Shown piece after piece: positions 1 through 5,018 of a stretch of DNA of 5,018 nt. The stretch is from Mobilitalea sp. (lineage in GTDB: Bacteria; Bacillota_A; Clostridia; Lachnospirales; Lachnospiraceae). The notes under the pieces were generated by a model. It ran no database searches. It was not told the origin of the DNA and saw only the letters and a program-made list of their open reading frames with translations. The stretch spans positions 1 through 5,018 of the forward strand of contig JARKQP010000928.1 of the NCBI GenBank assembly GCA_029974875.1, in the 5' to 3' direction. The first letter of the stretch is position 1, and each line of letters starts with the position of its first letter. The translations under genes were made by a program, and so were the position numbers.

Positions 1-149
1 AATTATTCTGCTGTTATCCCAACTGAATCATATCTATTTGCTTCTATATTATAATTATAACAATTTCCTCCAAAAAAGCATATCATTTTTTGATAAAATA
101 GTTTAATTCCCTAGTGAACGCTGTATTAATGTGCTGACACGTTCATCTT

Positions 150-203
150 TAAGCTAACAGTGCTATTAGCCTAATTATGAGCGTCAGTATACTAAATATA
201 CTG
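150..203 (-). terminator. Two small hairpins after hydG, weak terminator candidates
   Basis: Seven nt past the hydG stop the minus strand folds into a perfect 7-bp AT-rich hairpin (CAGTATA / TATACTG, loop of 5, 185-203). A second hairpin follows (GCTAATA / TGTTAGC with one G-U pair, loop GCAC, 153-170) and then TTAAAG. Neither has a real U-tract, so termination here is uncertain. The rest of 1-149 is AT-rich, and I see no gene in it on either strand. Confidence 0.25.
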
Positions 204-209
204 CGGCAA

Positions 210-1628
210 TCAGAACCTAAAATCACGGCTTCCGGCTGCAATCTTTACCAGATTATCCTCCGCTATCCTAAGCACCTTTTCGTTCGGGATATGGGTCAGC
301 TCCCTTTCGATTAAGGCCTCTCCTTTTTTCCGTGTATCCTCTGAGGCATAGTCCTCCAGATATTCCTTTAAGGTCATGAGTGCATTTGGCTGGCAGCAGT
401 TGGCAATCTGCCCCGATTTTACAAGGGTCATAAACCGGTCACCGGTGCGCCCTTCCCGGTAACAGGCGGTACAGAAGCTTGGAATATGCCCCCTCTCAAG
501 TAACCAGTCCACGATCTCGTCCAATGTCCTTTTGTCCTCCACATCAAACTGGGCTGAGCTTTCTTCCTCCGGCTCCTCCTCCGCGTAGCCGCCCACACTG
601 GTCTTTGATCCTCCGCTGATCTGTGAAACCCCCAGCTTTAACACCCTTTCCCTGCTCTTCTGGGATTCCCTCGTAGATACAATAATTCCTGTGTAAGGTA
701 CTGCGATACGAAGAATTGCTACAATTTTCTCAAAGATCTCATCAGAGATCCCATCCTTGAAGCTATCCGGGTCAATATCATCCGCCGGACGGATACGGGG
801 CACGCTGATGGTATGGGGACCGCAGCCCATGGCCGCCTCCAAATGCTCCGCGTGCATTAAGATACCGGCAAAATCATAGCGGTACATATTAAGTCCGTAA
901 AGCACACCAAGACCAACATCATCGATCCCTGCCTCCATGGCACGGTCCATGGCCTCTGTATGATAGGCATAATTGTGCTTTGGCCCTGTCGGATGGAGCT
1001 TCTCATAGTTTTCCTTATGGTAGGTCTCCTGGAACAGAATATAGGTTCCAATTCCTGCATCCTTAAGCTTCCCGTAATCCTCCACGGTGGTTGCTGCAAT
1101 ATTTACATTGACGCGGCGGATCGCCCCATTTTTATGCTTAATGGAGTAAATCGTATTGATGCTCTCAAGAATATATTCCAAGGGGTTATTTACCGGATCC
1201 TCACCGGCCTCAAGCGCGAGCCGCTTATGCCCCATATCCTGGAGGGCAATTACCTCATTGCGGATCTCCTCCTGGGTCAGCTTCTTGCGTGAAATATGCT
1301 TATTTACATAATGGTAGGGACAGTAGACACACCCATTGACACAGTAATTGGACAGGTAAAGGGGGGCAAACATAACAATCCTGTTGCCATAGAATCTCTC
1401 CTTAATCTTAATTGCCAGGTCATAGATCTTCTGGACCTCATCCTCCAGGTCACATTCCAACAGTACAGCTGCCTCACGATGGGTAATCCCCTTCATCTGA
1501 CAGGCTTTTTCCAGGATAGCATCGATCAGTTCACGGTTATCCTTATTTGCCCTTGCATATTCCAAGGTTTCTAAAATTTCCTCATGGCTAATGAATTCTT
1601 CTGCTTTTTTAGACATTACATCATACAT
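210..1628 (-). CDS. hydG: [FeFe]-hydrogenase maturase HydG (tyrosine lyase, radical SAM)
   Basis: HydG splits L-tyrosine into p-cresol and dehydroglycine and turns the latter into CO and cyanide on a cysteine-bound Fe, the synthon for the H-cluster of [FeFe] hydrogenase; it is cytosolic and oxygen sensitive. The 472-residue product has the normal family length. The radical-SAM CX3CX2C motif is C96, C100, C103 (in NYCVNGCVYC), and the HydG-specific C-terminal cluster motif CX2CX22C is C386, C389, C412, with an extra neighbouring C411. That second motif separates HydG from its relative ThiH. SVPRIRPADD (275-284) is typical of the HydG/ThiH barrel. The ATG at 1628 is chosen because AGGAGAGG ends 6 nt before it; the in-frame ATG at 1616 would be 18 nt away. 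It lies 161 nt after hydE on the same strand and has no convincing promoter of its own, so co-transcription with hydE is likely. Recognition is firm; regulation is inferred. Confidence 0.97.
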   Translation of the reverse strand: MYDVMSKKAEEFISHEEILETLEYARANKDNRELIDAILEKACQMKGITHREAAVLLECDLEDEVQKIYDLAIKIKERFYGNRIVMFAPLYLSNYCVNGCVYCPYHYVNKHISRKKLTQEEIRNEVIALQDMGHKRLALEAGEDPVNNPLEYILESINTIYSIKHKNGAIRRVNVNIAATTVEDYGKLKDAGIGTYILFQETYHKENYEKLHPTGPKHNYAYHTEAMDRAMEAGIDDVGLGVLYGLNMYRYDFAGILMHAEHLEAAMGCGPHTISVPRIRPADDIDPDSFKDGISDEIFEKIVAILRIAVPYTGIIVSTRESQKSRERVLKLGVSQISGGSKTSVGGYAEEEPEEESSAQFDVEDKRTLDEIVDWLLERGHIPSFCTACYREGRTGDRFMTLVKSGQIANCCQPNALMTLKEYLEDYASEDTRKKGEALIERELTHIPNEKVLRIAEDNLVKIAAGSRDFRF

Positions 1629-1634
1629 CTTATA

Positions 1635-1642
1635 CCTCTCCT
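1635..1642 (-). promoter_or_regulatory. Ribosome binding site of hydG
   Basis: The minus strand reads AGGAGAGG followed by TATAAG and ATG, a 6-nt spacing. This decides the hydG start at 1628 over the second methionine four codons further in. Confidence 0.8.
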
Positions 1643-1700
1643 TTATGAACCGGCCTATTCTTTCTGAATTCCGGGTTATTTTATACTGTTAGCGTGTCGC

Positions 1701-1790
1701 CTATTATATGCTGCCTTTTGATATGCCGCATTTTGATAAGCTATCTTTTGGTAGGCTATCTTTCGATATGCTACTTTTTGATATGCTCTT
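1701..1790. repeat. 15-bp tandem repeat, six copies, between hydE and hydG
   Basis: Six consecutive 15-bp units start at 1701, 1716, 1731, 1746, 1761 and 1776. The plus-strand consensus is TTTTGATATGCTATC. The middle units match best; the first (CTATTATATGCTGCC) is the most diverged. The last unit ends on the first base of the hydE stop codon (1790-1792), and TTTTGATA occurs once more just inside hydE at 1803-1810, out of register. The array fills most of the spacer between the two genes. On the transcribed strand it reads as repeated GCATATCAAAA blocks. No protein, CRISPR or known operator explains it; a slippage-generated minisatellite is the simplest reading. Confidence 0.85.
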
Positions 1791-2845
1791 TAAAGCGCCA
1801 TTTTTTGATAATCACCGCGGTTCACGGCCAGTTCATATCCTATTTTTCTCATTCTGCCGTCCAGGCAGAAGCGACATTCTGCCGCCTCATCTCCCGTGCA
1901 GATCTTATTATCATAAAGCTGATAATTCTTGCGGACAATCGTAGGGGACAGATTCGGCATCACTACATTTGCCCCTGATAAAATTCCTTGCTCCCTTCCG
2001 TTAGGGTTTACCGTACCCAGTGCGGTCGTGGAAGGAATCAGTGCATTCGGCAGCATCAGCCGGAGGATACTGATAAAGAGCAGGGTCTGCTCCATAGTAC
2101 CCTTAGCTTCCTCCGCAAAGGGTGTCTCATGGTGGGGCAGGAAGGGGCCTATCCCAACCATCTCCGGGTCAAGCTCCTTTAAGAAGAATAGATCCTCGAT
2201 CAGATGCTCCGTCGTCTGGTAGGGGGAACCAACCATAAACCCCGCCCCCACCTGGAAGCCTATCTCCTTTAAATCCTTTAGACATTGTTTCCGCCGCTTT
2301 AGGCTGAGATTTTCCGGATGCAGCTTGCGGTAGTGGTCCTCGCTGGCCGTTTCATGCCTTAGCAGGTACCGGTCCGCCCCGGCCTGGTAGTATTTCAAAT
2401 AGCTCTCATAGCTCTTCTCACCGACGGACAGGGTGATTGCACAATCCGGATAAGCCTCTTTAATCCTATGGATCAGGTCTATCATATCCTCATCAGAATA
2501 GGTGCCGTCCTCACCGCCCTGGAGCACAAAGGTCCTAAAGCCCAGCTCATGTCCCTGTCTGCAGCAATCCAAGATCTGCTCCTTTGTCAGACGGTAACGC
2601 TCCACCCCTCTGTTGCTTCTTCGGATTCCACAGTAATAACAGTCATTCTTGCAATAATTCGTAAACTCGATAAGTCCCCTGGTATAGATCTTATTGCCGA
2701 AATGCCTCTGTGCCGTCTGCCTCGCCCGTTCCCTAAGGAACAGCGTATCCTCTTTGGAGATGGTCGTTAATAAGGTCAGAAATTCCTCTTTACTTAACAT
2801 TCTCTCTTTTTCTAACTTTTCAATTAGATCTCTTACTTTGTCCAT
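1790..2845 (-). CDS. hydE: [FeFe]-hydrogenase maturase HydE (radical SAM)
   Basis: HydE acts with HydG and HydF in H-cluster assembly; published work on the family has it process the HydG-made Fe(CO)2(CN)-cysteine synthon on the way to the di-iron subcluster. The 351-residue product has the usual length. The radical-SAM motif CX3CX2C is C65, C69, C72 (YCKNDCYYC), followed by the barrel motif QGGED (109-113). The optional second cluster site CX7CX2C is present as C316, C324, C327; some HydE proteins lack it. BioB-like features such as LRHETASEDHYRKLHP (162-177) support the family call. The start at 2845 is set by AGAGAGG six nt upstream. The gene follows an approximately 220-nt transcribed leader that ends in an intrinsic terminator, with no clear promoter in the 75 nt between, so expression may depend on read-through. 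hydG follows on the same strand after a repeat-filled spacer. Confidence 0.97.
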   Translation of the reverse strand: MDKVRDLIEKLEKERMLSKEEFLTLLTTISKEDTLFLRERARQTAQRHFGNKIYTRGLIEFTNYCKNDCYYCGIRRSNRGVERYRLTKEQILDCCRQGHELGFRTFVLQGGEDGTYSDEDMIDLIHRIKEAYPDCAITLSVGEKSYESYLKYYQAGADRYLLRHETASEDHYRKLHPENLSLKRRKQCLKDLKEIGFQVGAGFMVGSPYQTTEHLIEDLFFLKELDPEMVGIGPFLPHHETPFAEEAKGTMEQTLLFISILRLMLPNALIPSTTALGTVNPNGREQGILSGANVVMPNLSPTIVRKNYQLYDNKICTGDEAAECRFCLDGRMRKIGYELAVNRGDYQKMAL

Positions 2846-2851
2846 GCCTTA

Positions 2852-2860
2852 CCTCTCTCT
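2852..2860 (-). promoter_or_regulatory. Ribosome binding site of hydE
   Basis: The minus strand reads AGAGAGAGG, then TAAGGC, then ATG at 2845. Just upstream a 10-bp direct repeat, ATTAATGATA on the minus strand (2860-2869 and 2874-2883), overlaps the edge of this site; its role is unknown. Confidence 0.7.
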
Positions 2861-2919
2861 ATCATTAATTTTTTATCATTAATCTTCCTTTATTAATTCG
2901 CGAAGGCAAGCCAAAGCAT

Positions 2920-2950
2920 AAAAAAACCCTGCACCTAGAAAGGCACAGGG
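2920..2950 (-). terminator. Intrinsic terminator between the leader RNA and hydE
   Basis: On the minus strand CCCTGTGCC, a 6-nt loop and GGTGCAGGG form a 9-bp stem (two G-U pairs), immediately followed by seven T. This is a textbook Rho-independent terminator. It lies about 75 nt upstream of the hydE start and some 190 nt after the promoter at 3148-3176, so it ends the leader RNA rather than a protein gene. Confidence 0.88.
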
Positions 2951-3141
2951 ATAGCTATCGGAATCCTCAGCTCACTGATATCAGGAAAAATCATGGTAAA
3001 TATCTCGTTGTCCATAACCTTGAAATAATTTACCGGAATTATACCTACTATCACTAAAATAAAGGTTCAAATATATTCTAATCTGTCGCCTTCCCACTCG
3101 GGCGCACCCTCGTCGTCAGCACGAATATTTTTGTTATTTAT
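2920..3141 (-). ncRNA. Candidate structured RNA upstream of hydE (stand-alone ncRNA or attenuating leader)
   Basis: A strong promoter (3148-3176) and an intrinsic terminator (2920-2950) bracket about 220 nt with no plausible ORF. Near the 5' end is a GC-rich block in an otherwise AT-rich setting: GACGACGAGG, GGGUGCGCCC (a GGG/CCC hairpin with a UGCG loop) and GCC-CGAGUGGGAA-GGC, the last resembling a class II tRNA D-arm. Further on, AACCUU (3067-3062) can pair with AAGGUU (3021-3016), and GGUAAAU (3034-3028) with AUUUACC (3001-2995). These helices interleave, giving a pseudoknot. The motif GACRACGAG occurs twice (3117-3109 and 3012-3004). I match no riboswitch class I know (TPP, SAM, FMN, lysine, glycine, cobalamin, T-box and others lack their signatures). 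Size, pseudoknotting and private promoter/terminator would suit the raiA-motif RNA of Firmicutes, but I cannot confirm that from memory of its consensus. Confidence 0.6.
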
Positions 3142-3147
3142 TTAACG

Positions 3148-3176
3148 ATTATAATACATAATTCCGGTTTTGTAAA
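3148..3176 (-). promoter_or_regulatory. Sigma-A type promoter of the leader RNA / hydE
   Basis: On the minus strand TTTACA (3176-3171) and TATAAT (3153-3148) are separated by exactly 17 nt; the -10 box is perfect and the -35 box matches 5 of 6. The expected start is near 3141. The -35 box begins 2 nt beyond the stop codon of the VOC gene, so the promoter sits in the immediate 3' flank of that gene. Confidence 0.82.
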
Positions 3177-3177
3177 T

Positions 3178-3546
3178 CTATTTCTTAGCGTTTTCCACAA
3201 ATTGGATCCTCAAACCATTTGGGTCGTGTACAAAAATAAACTTAACTGACGGATTCGGGGAAATCGGTCCGCTCACAACCGGGATTCCCTTCTCCTCCAG
3301 AACGGACATGAATTTTTCTAAGTCCTCCACCTCAAAGCCAAGGGAAATATCCGCTCCATAGCTCAATTCTTTCTTCTGGGGATTGGTCATTAATTCAACC
3401 TCTGTTTCACCGTCACTTAAAAATGCAATCTCAACCCCAGGGCCTGAGTTAAATCTTCTGTGCTCCTTTAATCCAACTATTTCCTTGTAAAACCTTAAGG
3501 ATTCCTCCAAGTCTTTTACAACAAGCGTTGTCCATAAAAACTTCAT
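3178..3546 (-). CDS. VOC (glyoxalase/bleomycin-resistance fold) small protein
   Basis: The 122-residue product is one vicinal-oxygen-chelate domain made of two beta-alpha-beta-beta-beta modules: the first opens with LVVKDLEESLRFY (8-20), the second with LGFEVEDLEKF (69-79), and the protein closes with HDPNGLRIQFVE (107-118). Family members are cytosolic and range from glyoxalases and dioxygenases to drug- or ligand-binding proteins. By alignment from memory, the usual metal ligands H, E, H, E correspond here to W5, E51, S69 and Q115, so only one remains. A classical metal-dependent glyoxalase I reaction is therefore unlikely, and the substrate cannot be named. The start is fixed by AGGAGG eight nt before ATG at 3546. 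The gene has its own promoter (3654-3682) and appears monocistronic. Its end abuts the promoter of the hydE leader; no separate terminator is visible between them. Confidence 0.88.
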   Translation of the reverse strand: MKFLWTTLVVKDLEESLRFYKEIVGLKEHRRFNSGPGVEIAFLSDGETEVELMTNPQKKELSYGADISLGFEVEDLEKFMSVLEEKGIPVVSGPISPNPSVKFIFVHDPNGLRIQFVENAKK

Positions 3547-3554
3547 TAAGCATA

Positions 3555-3560
3555 CCTCCT
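3555..3560 (-). promoter_or_regulatory. Ribosome binding site of the VOC gene
   Basis: The minus strand carries AGGAGG, then TATGCTTA, then ATG at 3546. It is a full-consensus Shine-Dalgarno at 8-nt spacing and supports this start. Confidence 0.8.
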
Positions 3561-3653
3561 ACATAGATAAACCGTCATTCAGCCATTCTCCAATGTGATC
3601 TGATTATAGCCTTACAGTACCTTTACCGTTTATCATTTTGTTCTTTTAAAACA

Positions 3654-3682
3654 AGTATACCCTGTAGAAGAATATTTAACAA
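3654..3682 (-). promoter_or_regulatory. Probable promoter of the VOC gene
   Basis: On the minus strand TTGTTA (3682-3677) and TATACT (3659-3654) are 17 nt apart, matching 4 of 6 and 5 of 6 consensus bases. Transcription would start near 3647, leaving a leader of about 100 nt. A second perfect TATAAT lies closer to the gene (3608-3603) but has no recognisable -35 box at the right distance. Confidence 0.6.
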
Positions 3683-3741
3683 CTACAAATATTAAAGCGG
3701 ATCATATAATTTCCCCGGCAAAAATCTTTCTATGACTAACG

Positions 3742-3870
3742 CGGTGAATGCGAGTGCATCTATATGCATATGGTGCAGACCGGGTCTCGCATGATTACCC
3801 GCACTTGGTAATCATGTGATGTTAAAGGCAAGCCAGATGCATATAGATGCACTCGCATTCATCTCACCGT
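3742..3870. repeat. Composite palindromic element (long inverted repeat with nested hairpin)
   Basis: A perfect 25-bp inverted repeat (3745-3769 against 3837-3861) extends after one mismatch by three more pairs (TGG / CCA), to 3773 and 3833. Outside it, CGG/CCG pair again (3742-3744 with 3867-3869) after a 5-nt bulge. Inside lies a second hairpin, TCGCATGATTACC (3787-3799) against GGTAATCATGTGA (3807-3819), 13 bp with one G-U pair and a 7-nt loop. The arm itself contains TGCAT-CTAT-ATGCA. There is no T-run on either side, so it is not an ordinary terminator. The architecture resembles REP/BIME-like or MITE-like intergenic palindromes, possibly a non-autonomous mobile repeat; I see no target-site duplication. 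It lies between the ABC permease gene and the VOC promoter. Confidence 0.85.
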
Positions 3871-3952
3871 CTAAACCTCACCCATTTGCCGCTCGAATCA
3901 TCATATTTTCATTAACCATACCAATATTTATGTTGATACCGTAACTACAACA

Positions 3953-3979
3953 GGGATGGGTATTAATATCAACCCACCC
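3953..3979 (-). terminator. Strong hairpin downstream of the ABC permease gene, possible terminator
   Basis: On the minus strand GGGTGGGT and ACCCATCCC form an 8-bp GC-rich stem with one bulged base and a 10-nt AT-rich loop, about 30 nt after the permease stop. It lacks a following U-tract, so it could be a weak or factor-assisted terminator or an mRNA-stabilising 3' hairpin. A competing 7-bp pairing (GTTGATA 3932-3938 with TATCAAC 3967-3973) exists. The remaining sequence from 3871 to 4008 holds nothing else firm. Confidence 0.4.
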
Positions 3980-4008
3980 CTTAGCGTATGCAGTACCCCT
4001 TGTTCCAT

Positions 4009-4782
4009 TCAATGCAAATTCCTTTTTGAATTGTAAATCATAATAAACACCAGTATCCCTGATATAGCAAAAAAGAAAATATAGGATTGTATCATGGGTC
4101 CAAAATTATACGCTTTTCCAACCCAGACTGCATAAAAATCCTCAACAAAATATGTGGATGGGAGTAGGTCGGAAGCAACTCTCAGGCCTTTTGGCAGTTT
4201 ATCCACTGTGATCCCCATCATACCGCTTAAAATCATCATTGCGAAATAAATAATCATCGTGATCATGTAAGTCAGTCCAAATTTTTTTACAAGGTTTGCA
4301 ATGGCATGCGCTAACATAAATAGCACTGCTGCAAAAATATAAATACAAACAAAATAAATAATTGCGCCCGAGGCAACAGGAGCTACCAGCTCAAGCACAC
4401 TACAGCCTATGATAAAATAAATAATAAAAGCAAACGTCATATAAATAAATTCCGCAATCAGACGGTTGACAATCGTATACTTTTCACTGAAACCAAATAA
4501 TTGCATTCTAAGGGGTATATTTTTTTCAATATCCTGGGAACAGGTGCTGGAATAACCTATAAGGATCGTTGCCATCGGAATAACGGCTCCAATGCCAAGA
4601 ACAATAGAAGTAACAACCTCCCCCATATAGGAGCTGCCCGGCATCTCTGCGGCGATCGCCTTGGTAATAATAATCGATAACAGGATTGGAAAACCAACGC
4701 CAAAAATGTGGACAAATGGATTCCCTGCTACATTTCTTAATTCATATTGTATCATTCTTAATGAGACTTTATTTTTCTTCAT
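4009..4782 (-). CDS. ABC-2 type transporter permease
   Basis: The 257-residue integral membrane protein has about six predicted helices (roughly residues 22-42, 56-78, 106-128, 138-160, 168-190, 230-250). The family signature loop between helices 5 and 6 is present (DKLPKGLRVASDLLPSTYF, 194-212). Such permeases pair as dimers with an ABC ATPase to export lipids, peptides, antibiotics or other compounds; the substrate cannot be read from sequence. I chose ATG at 4782 rather than the in-frame ATG at 4818, because AGGGAGG lies 8 nt upstream of 4782 and typical members start with a short basic N-terminus (MKKNKVSLRM). The start overlaps the end of the upstream ATPase gene by 14 nt, which indicates one operon with translational coupling. 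A GC hairpin and then the palindromic element follow the stop codon. Confidence 0.9.
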   Translation of the reverse strand: MKKNKVSLRMIQYELRNVAGNPFVHIFGVGFPILLSIIITKAIAAEMPGSSYMGEVVTSIVLGIGAVIPMATILIGYSSTCSQDIEKNIPLRMQLFGFSEKYTIVNRLIAEFIYMTFAFIIYFIIGCSVLELVAPVASGAIIYFVCIYIFAAVLFMLAHAIANLVKKFGLTYMITMIIYFAMMILSGMMGITVDKLPKGLRVASDLLPSTYFVEDFYAVWVGKAYNFGPMIQSYIFFFAISGILVFIMIYNSKRNLH

Positions 4783-5018
4783 TGCCAATTCCTCCCTTTG
4801 CAGCATGTTCCTTTGCATTAATAAAAATCAGCTCAATGTCGCTATTGCTTCTTTTATAATTCACATCATTTTGAATTAGTAACGCCGTAATTTCTGATTC
4901 AATCTCCCGCGTATGGCAGGCGAGGGCAATTAAATGATTCGGTGCGGCTAATTTTTCATATTCCTTAATTAACAGCCGGTTTTTCTGGTTATTGTCTATC
5001 ACAATAACGGCATGGCCA
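4769..5018 (-). CDS. Probable ABC transporter ATP-binding protein, C-terminal end (partial)
   Basis: The last 82 codons of a minus-strand gene whose start lies beyond the right edge of the window; the frame is open up to 5018. The Walker A, signature, Walker B and H-loop parts are therefore not visible. What can be seen fits the tail of an ABC-2 type ATPase: a strand like HAVIVIDNN followed by KEYEKL, a small ferredoxin-like regulatory tail, and a terminal SDIELIFINAKEH that matches the family's IEDxF ending. The strongest support is context: its stop overlaps the start of the ABC-2 permease gene by 14 nt, as ATPase-permease pairs often do. A GTG at 5002 is probably an internal codon rather than the start. 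An unrelated regulator remains possible. Confidence 0.6.
   Translation of the reverse strand, partial: GHAVIVIDNNQKNRLLIKEYEKLAAPNHLIALACHTREIESEITALLIQNDVNYKRSNSDIELIFINAKEHAAKGGIGNEEK
4791..4797 (-). promoter_or_regulatory. Ribosome binding site of the ABC permease, inside the ATPase gene
   Basis: The minus strand reads AGGGAGG, then AATTGGCA, then ATG at 4782. It lies within the last codons of the upstream gene and decides the permease start. Confidence 0.75.

Noticed and set aside
1..60. Two TATAAT-like boxes on the minus strand pointing out of the window on the left
   Set aside because: No -35 hexamer at suitable spacing; the stretch is simply AT-rich.
857..1574. Frames of 80-110 codons on both strands inside hydG
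   Set aside because: They are shadows of the hydG reading frame with no recognisable protein features.
1680..1710. Promoter for hydG at TATAAT (minus 1708-1703) or TATAAA nearer the gene
   Set aside because: Neither has a -35 match at 16-18 nt; the first TATAAT arises from a diverged repeat unit.
1701..1790. CRISPR array
   Set aside because: Units are contiguous 15-mers with no unique spacers.
1694..1978. Plus-strand open frames across the tandem repeat (94 and 78 codons)
   Set aside because: They exist because the 15-bp repeat is a multiple of three and then run antisense into hydE; no homology pattern or ribosome binding site.
3060..3120. tRNA-like D-arm (GCC, loop CGAGUGGGAA, GGC) followed by a CAGAU/AUUUG stem in the leader RNA
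   Set aside because: No T-arm (no GGTTCGAATCC-like segment), no 7-bp acceptor stem pairing and an 8-nt loop, so it is not a tRNA gene.

Overview
The window is a piece of a low-to-moderate GC Firmicutes genome, most likely a strictly anaerobic, fermentative Clostridia (Lachnospiraceae-like). This rests on the [FeFe]-hydrogenase maturation genes, the strong AGGAGG-type ribosome binding sites, sigma-A-like promoters and a Firmicutes-style terminator. All convincing genes are on the minus strand, so the biological order runs from right to left.

In order of transcription: (i) the 3' end of a probable ABC-transporter ATPase gene (cut by the window edge at 5018), overlapping by 14 nt a six-helix ABC-2 type permease gene (4009-4782). 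(ii) A 460-nt gene-poor stretch (3547-4008) with a strong GC hairpin, a long composite palindromic element (about 3742-3870) and a promoter. (iii) A small VOC/glyoxalase-fold protein gene (3178-3546) that lacks most of the usual metal ligands. (iv) A promoter overlapping the end of that gene, which drives an approximately 220-nt RNA that looks highly structured and ends in a good intrinsic terminator (about 3141-2920). (v) hydE (1790-2845), starting 75 nt after the terminator T-run. (vi) A spacer with six copies of a 15-bp tandem repeat. (vii) hydG (210-1628). (viii) About 209 nt of AT-rich sequence with small hairpins but no gene.

HydE and HydG are radical-SAM enzymes that, with HydF (not in this window), build the H-cluster of [FeFe] hydrogenase: HydG cleaves tyrosine to supply CO/CN on a Fe synthon, HydE processes that synthon, and HydF is the scaffold. 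Both proteins here are full length with all expected cysteine motifs, so the maturation function should be intact. The ABC genes are an independent unit, and the VOC protein has its own promoter.

The most interesting item is the transcribed, terminated RNA in front of hydE. It has a near-ideal promoter, a GC-rich block, two interleaved helices that form a pseudoknot, a duplicated 9-nt motif, and a terminator placed before hydE, with no clear second promoter after it. It is either a stand-alone structured ncRNA (the size and architecture would suit the raiA-motif class, which I cannot verify) or a leader that controls hydEG by attenuation. The palindromic element and the 15-bp tandem repeat are further unexplained structures.
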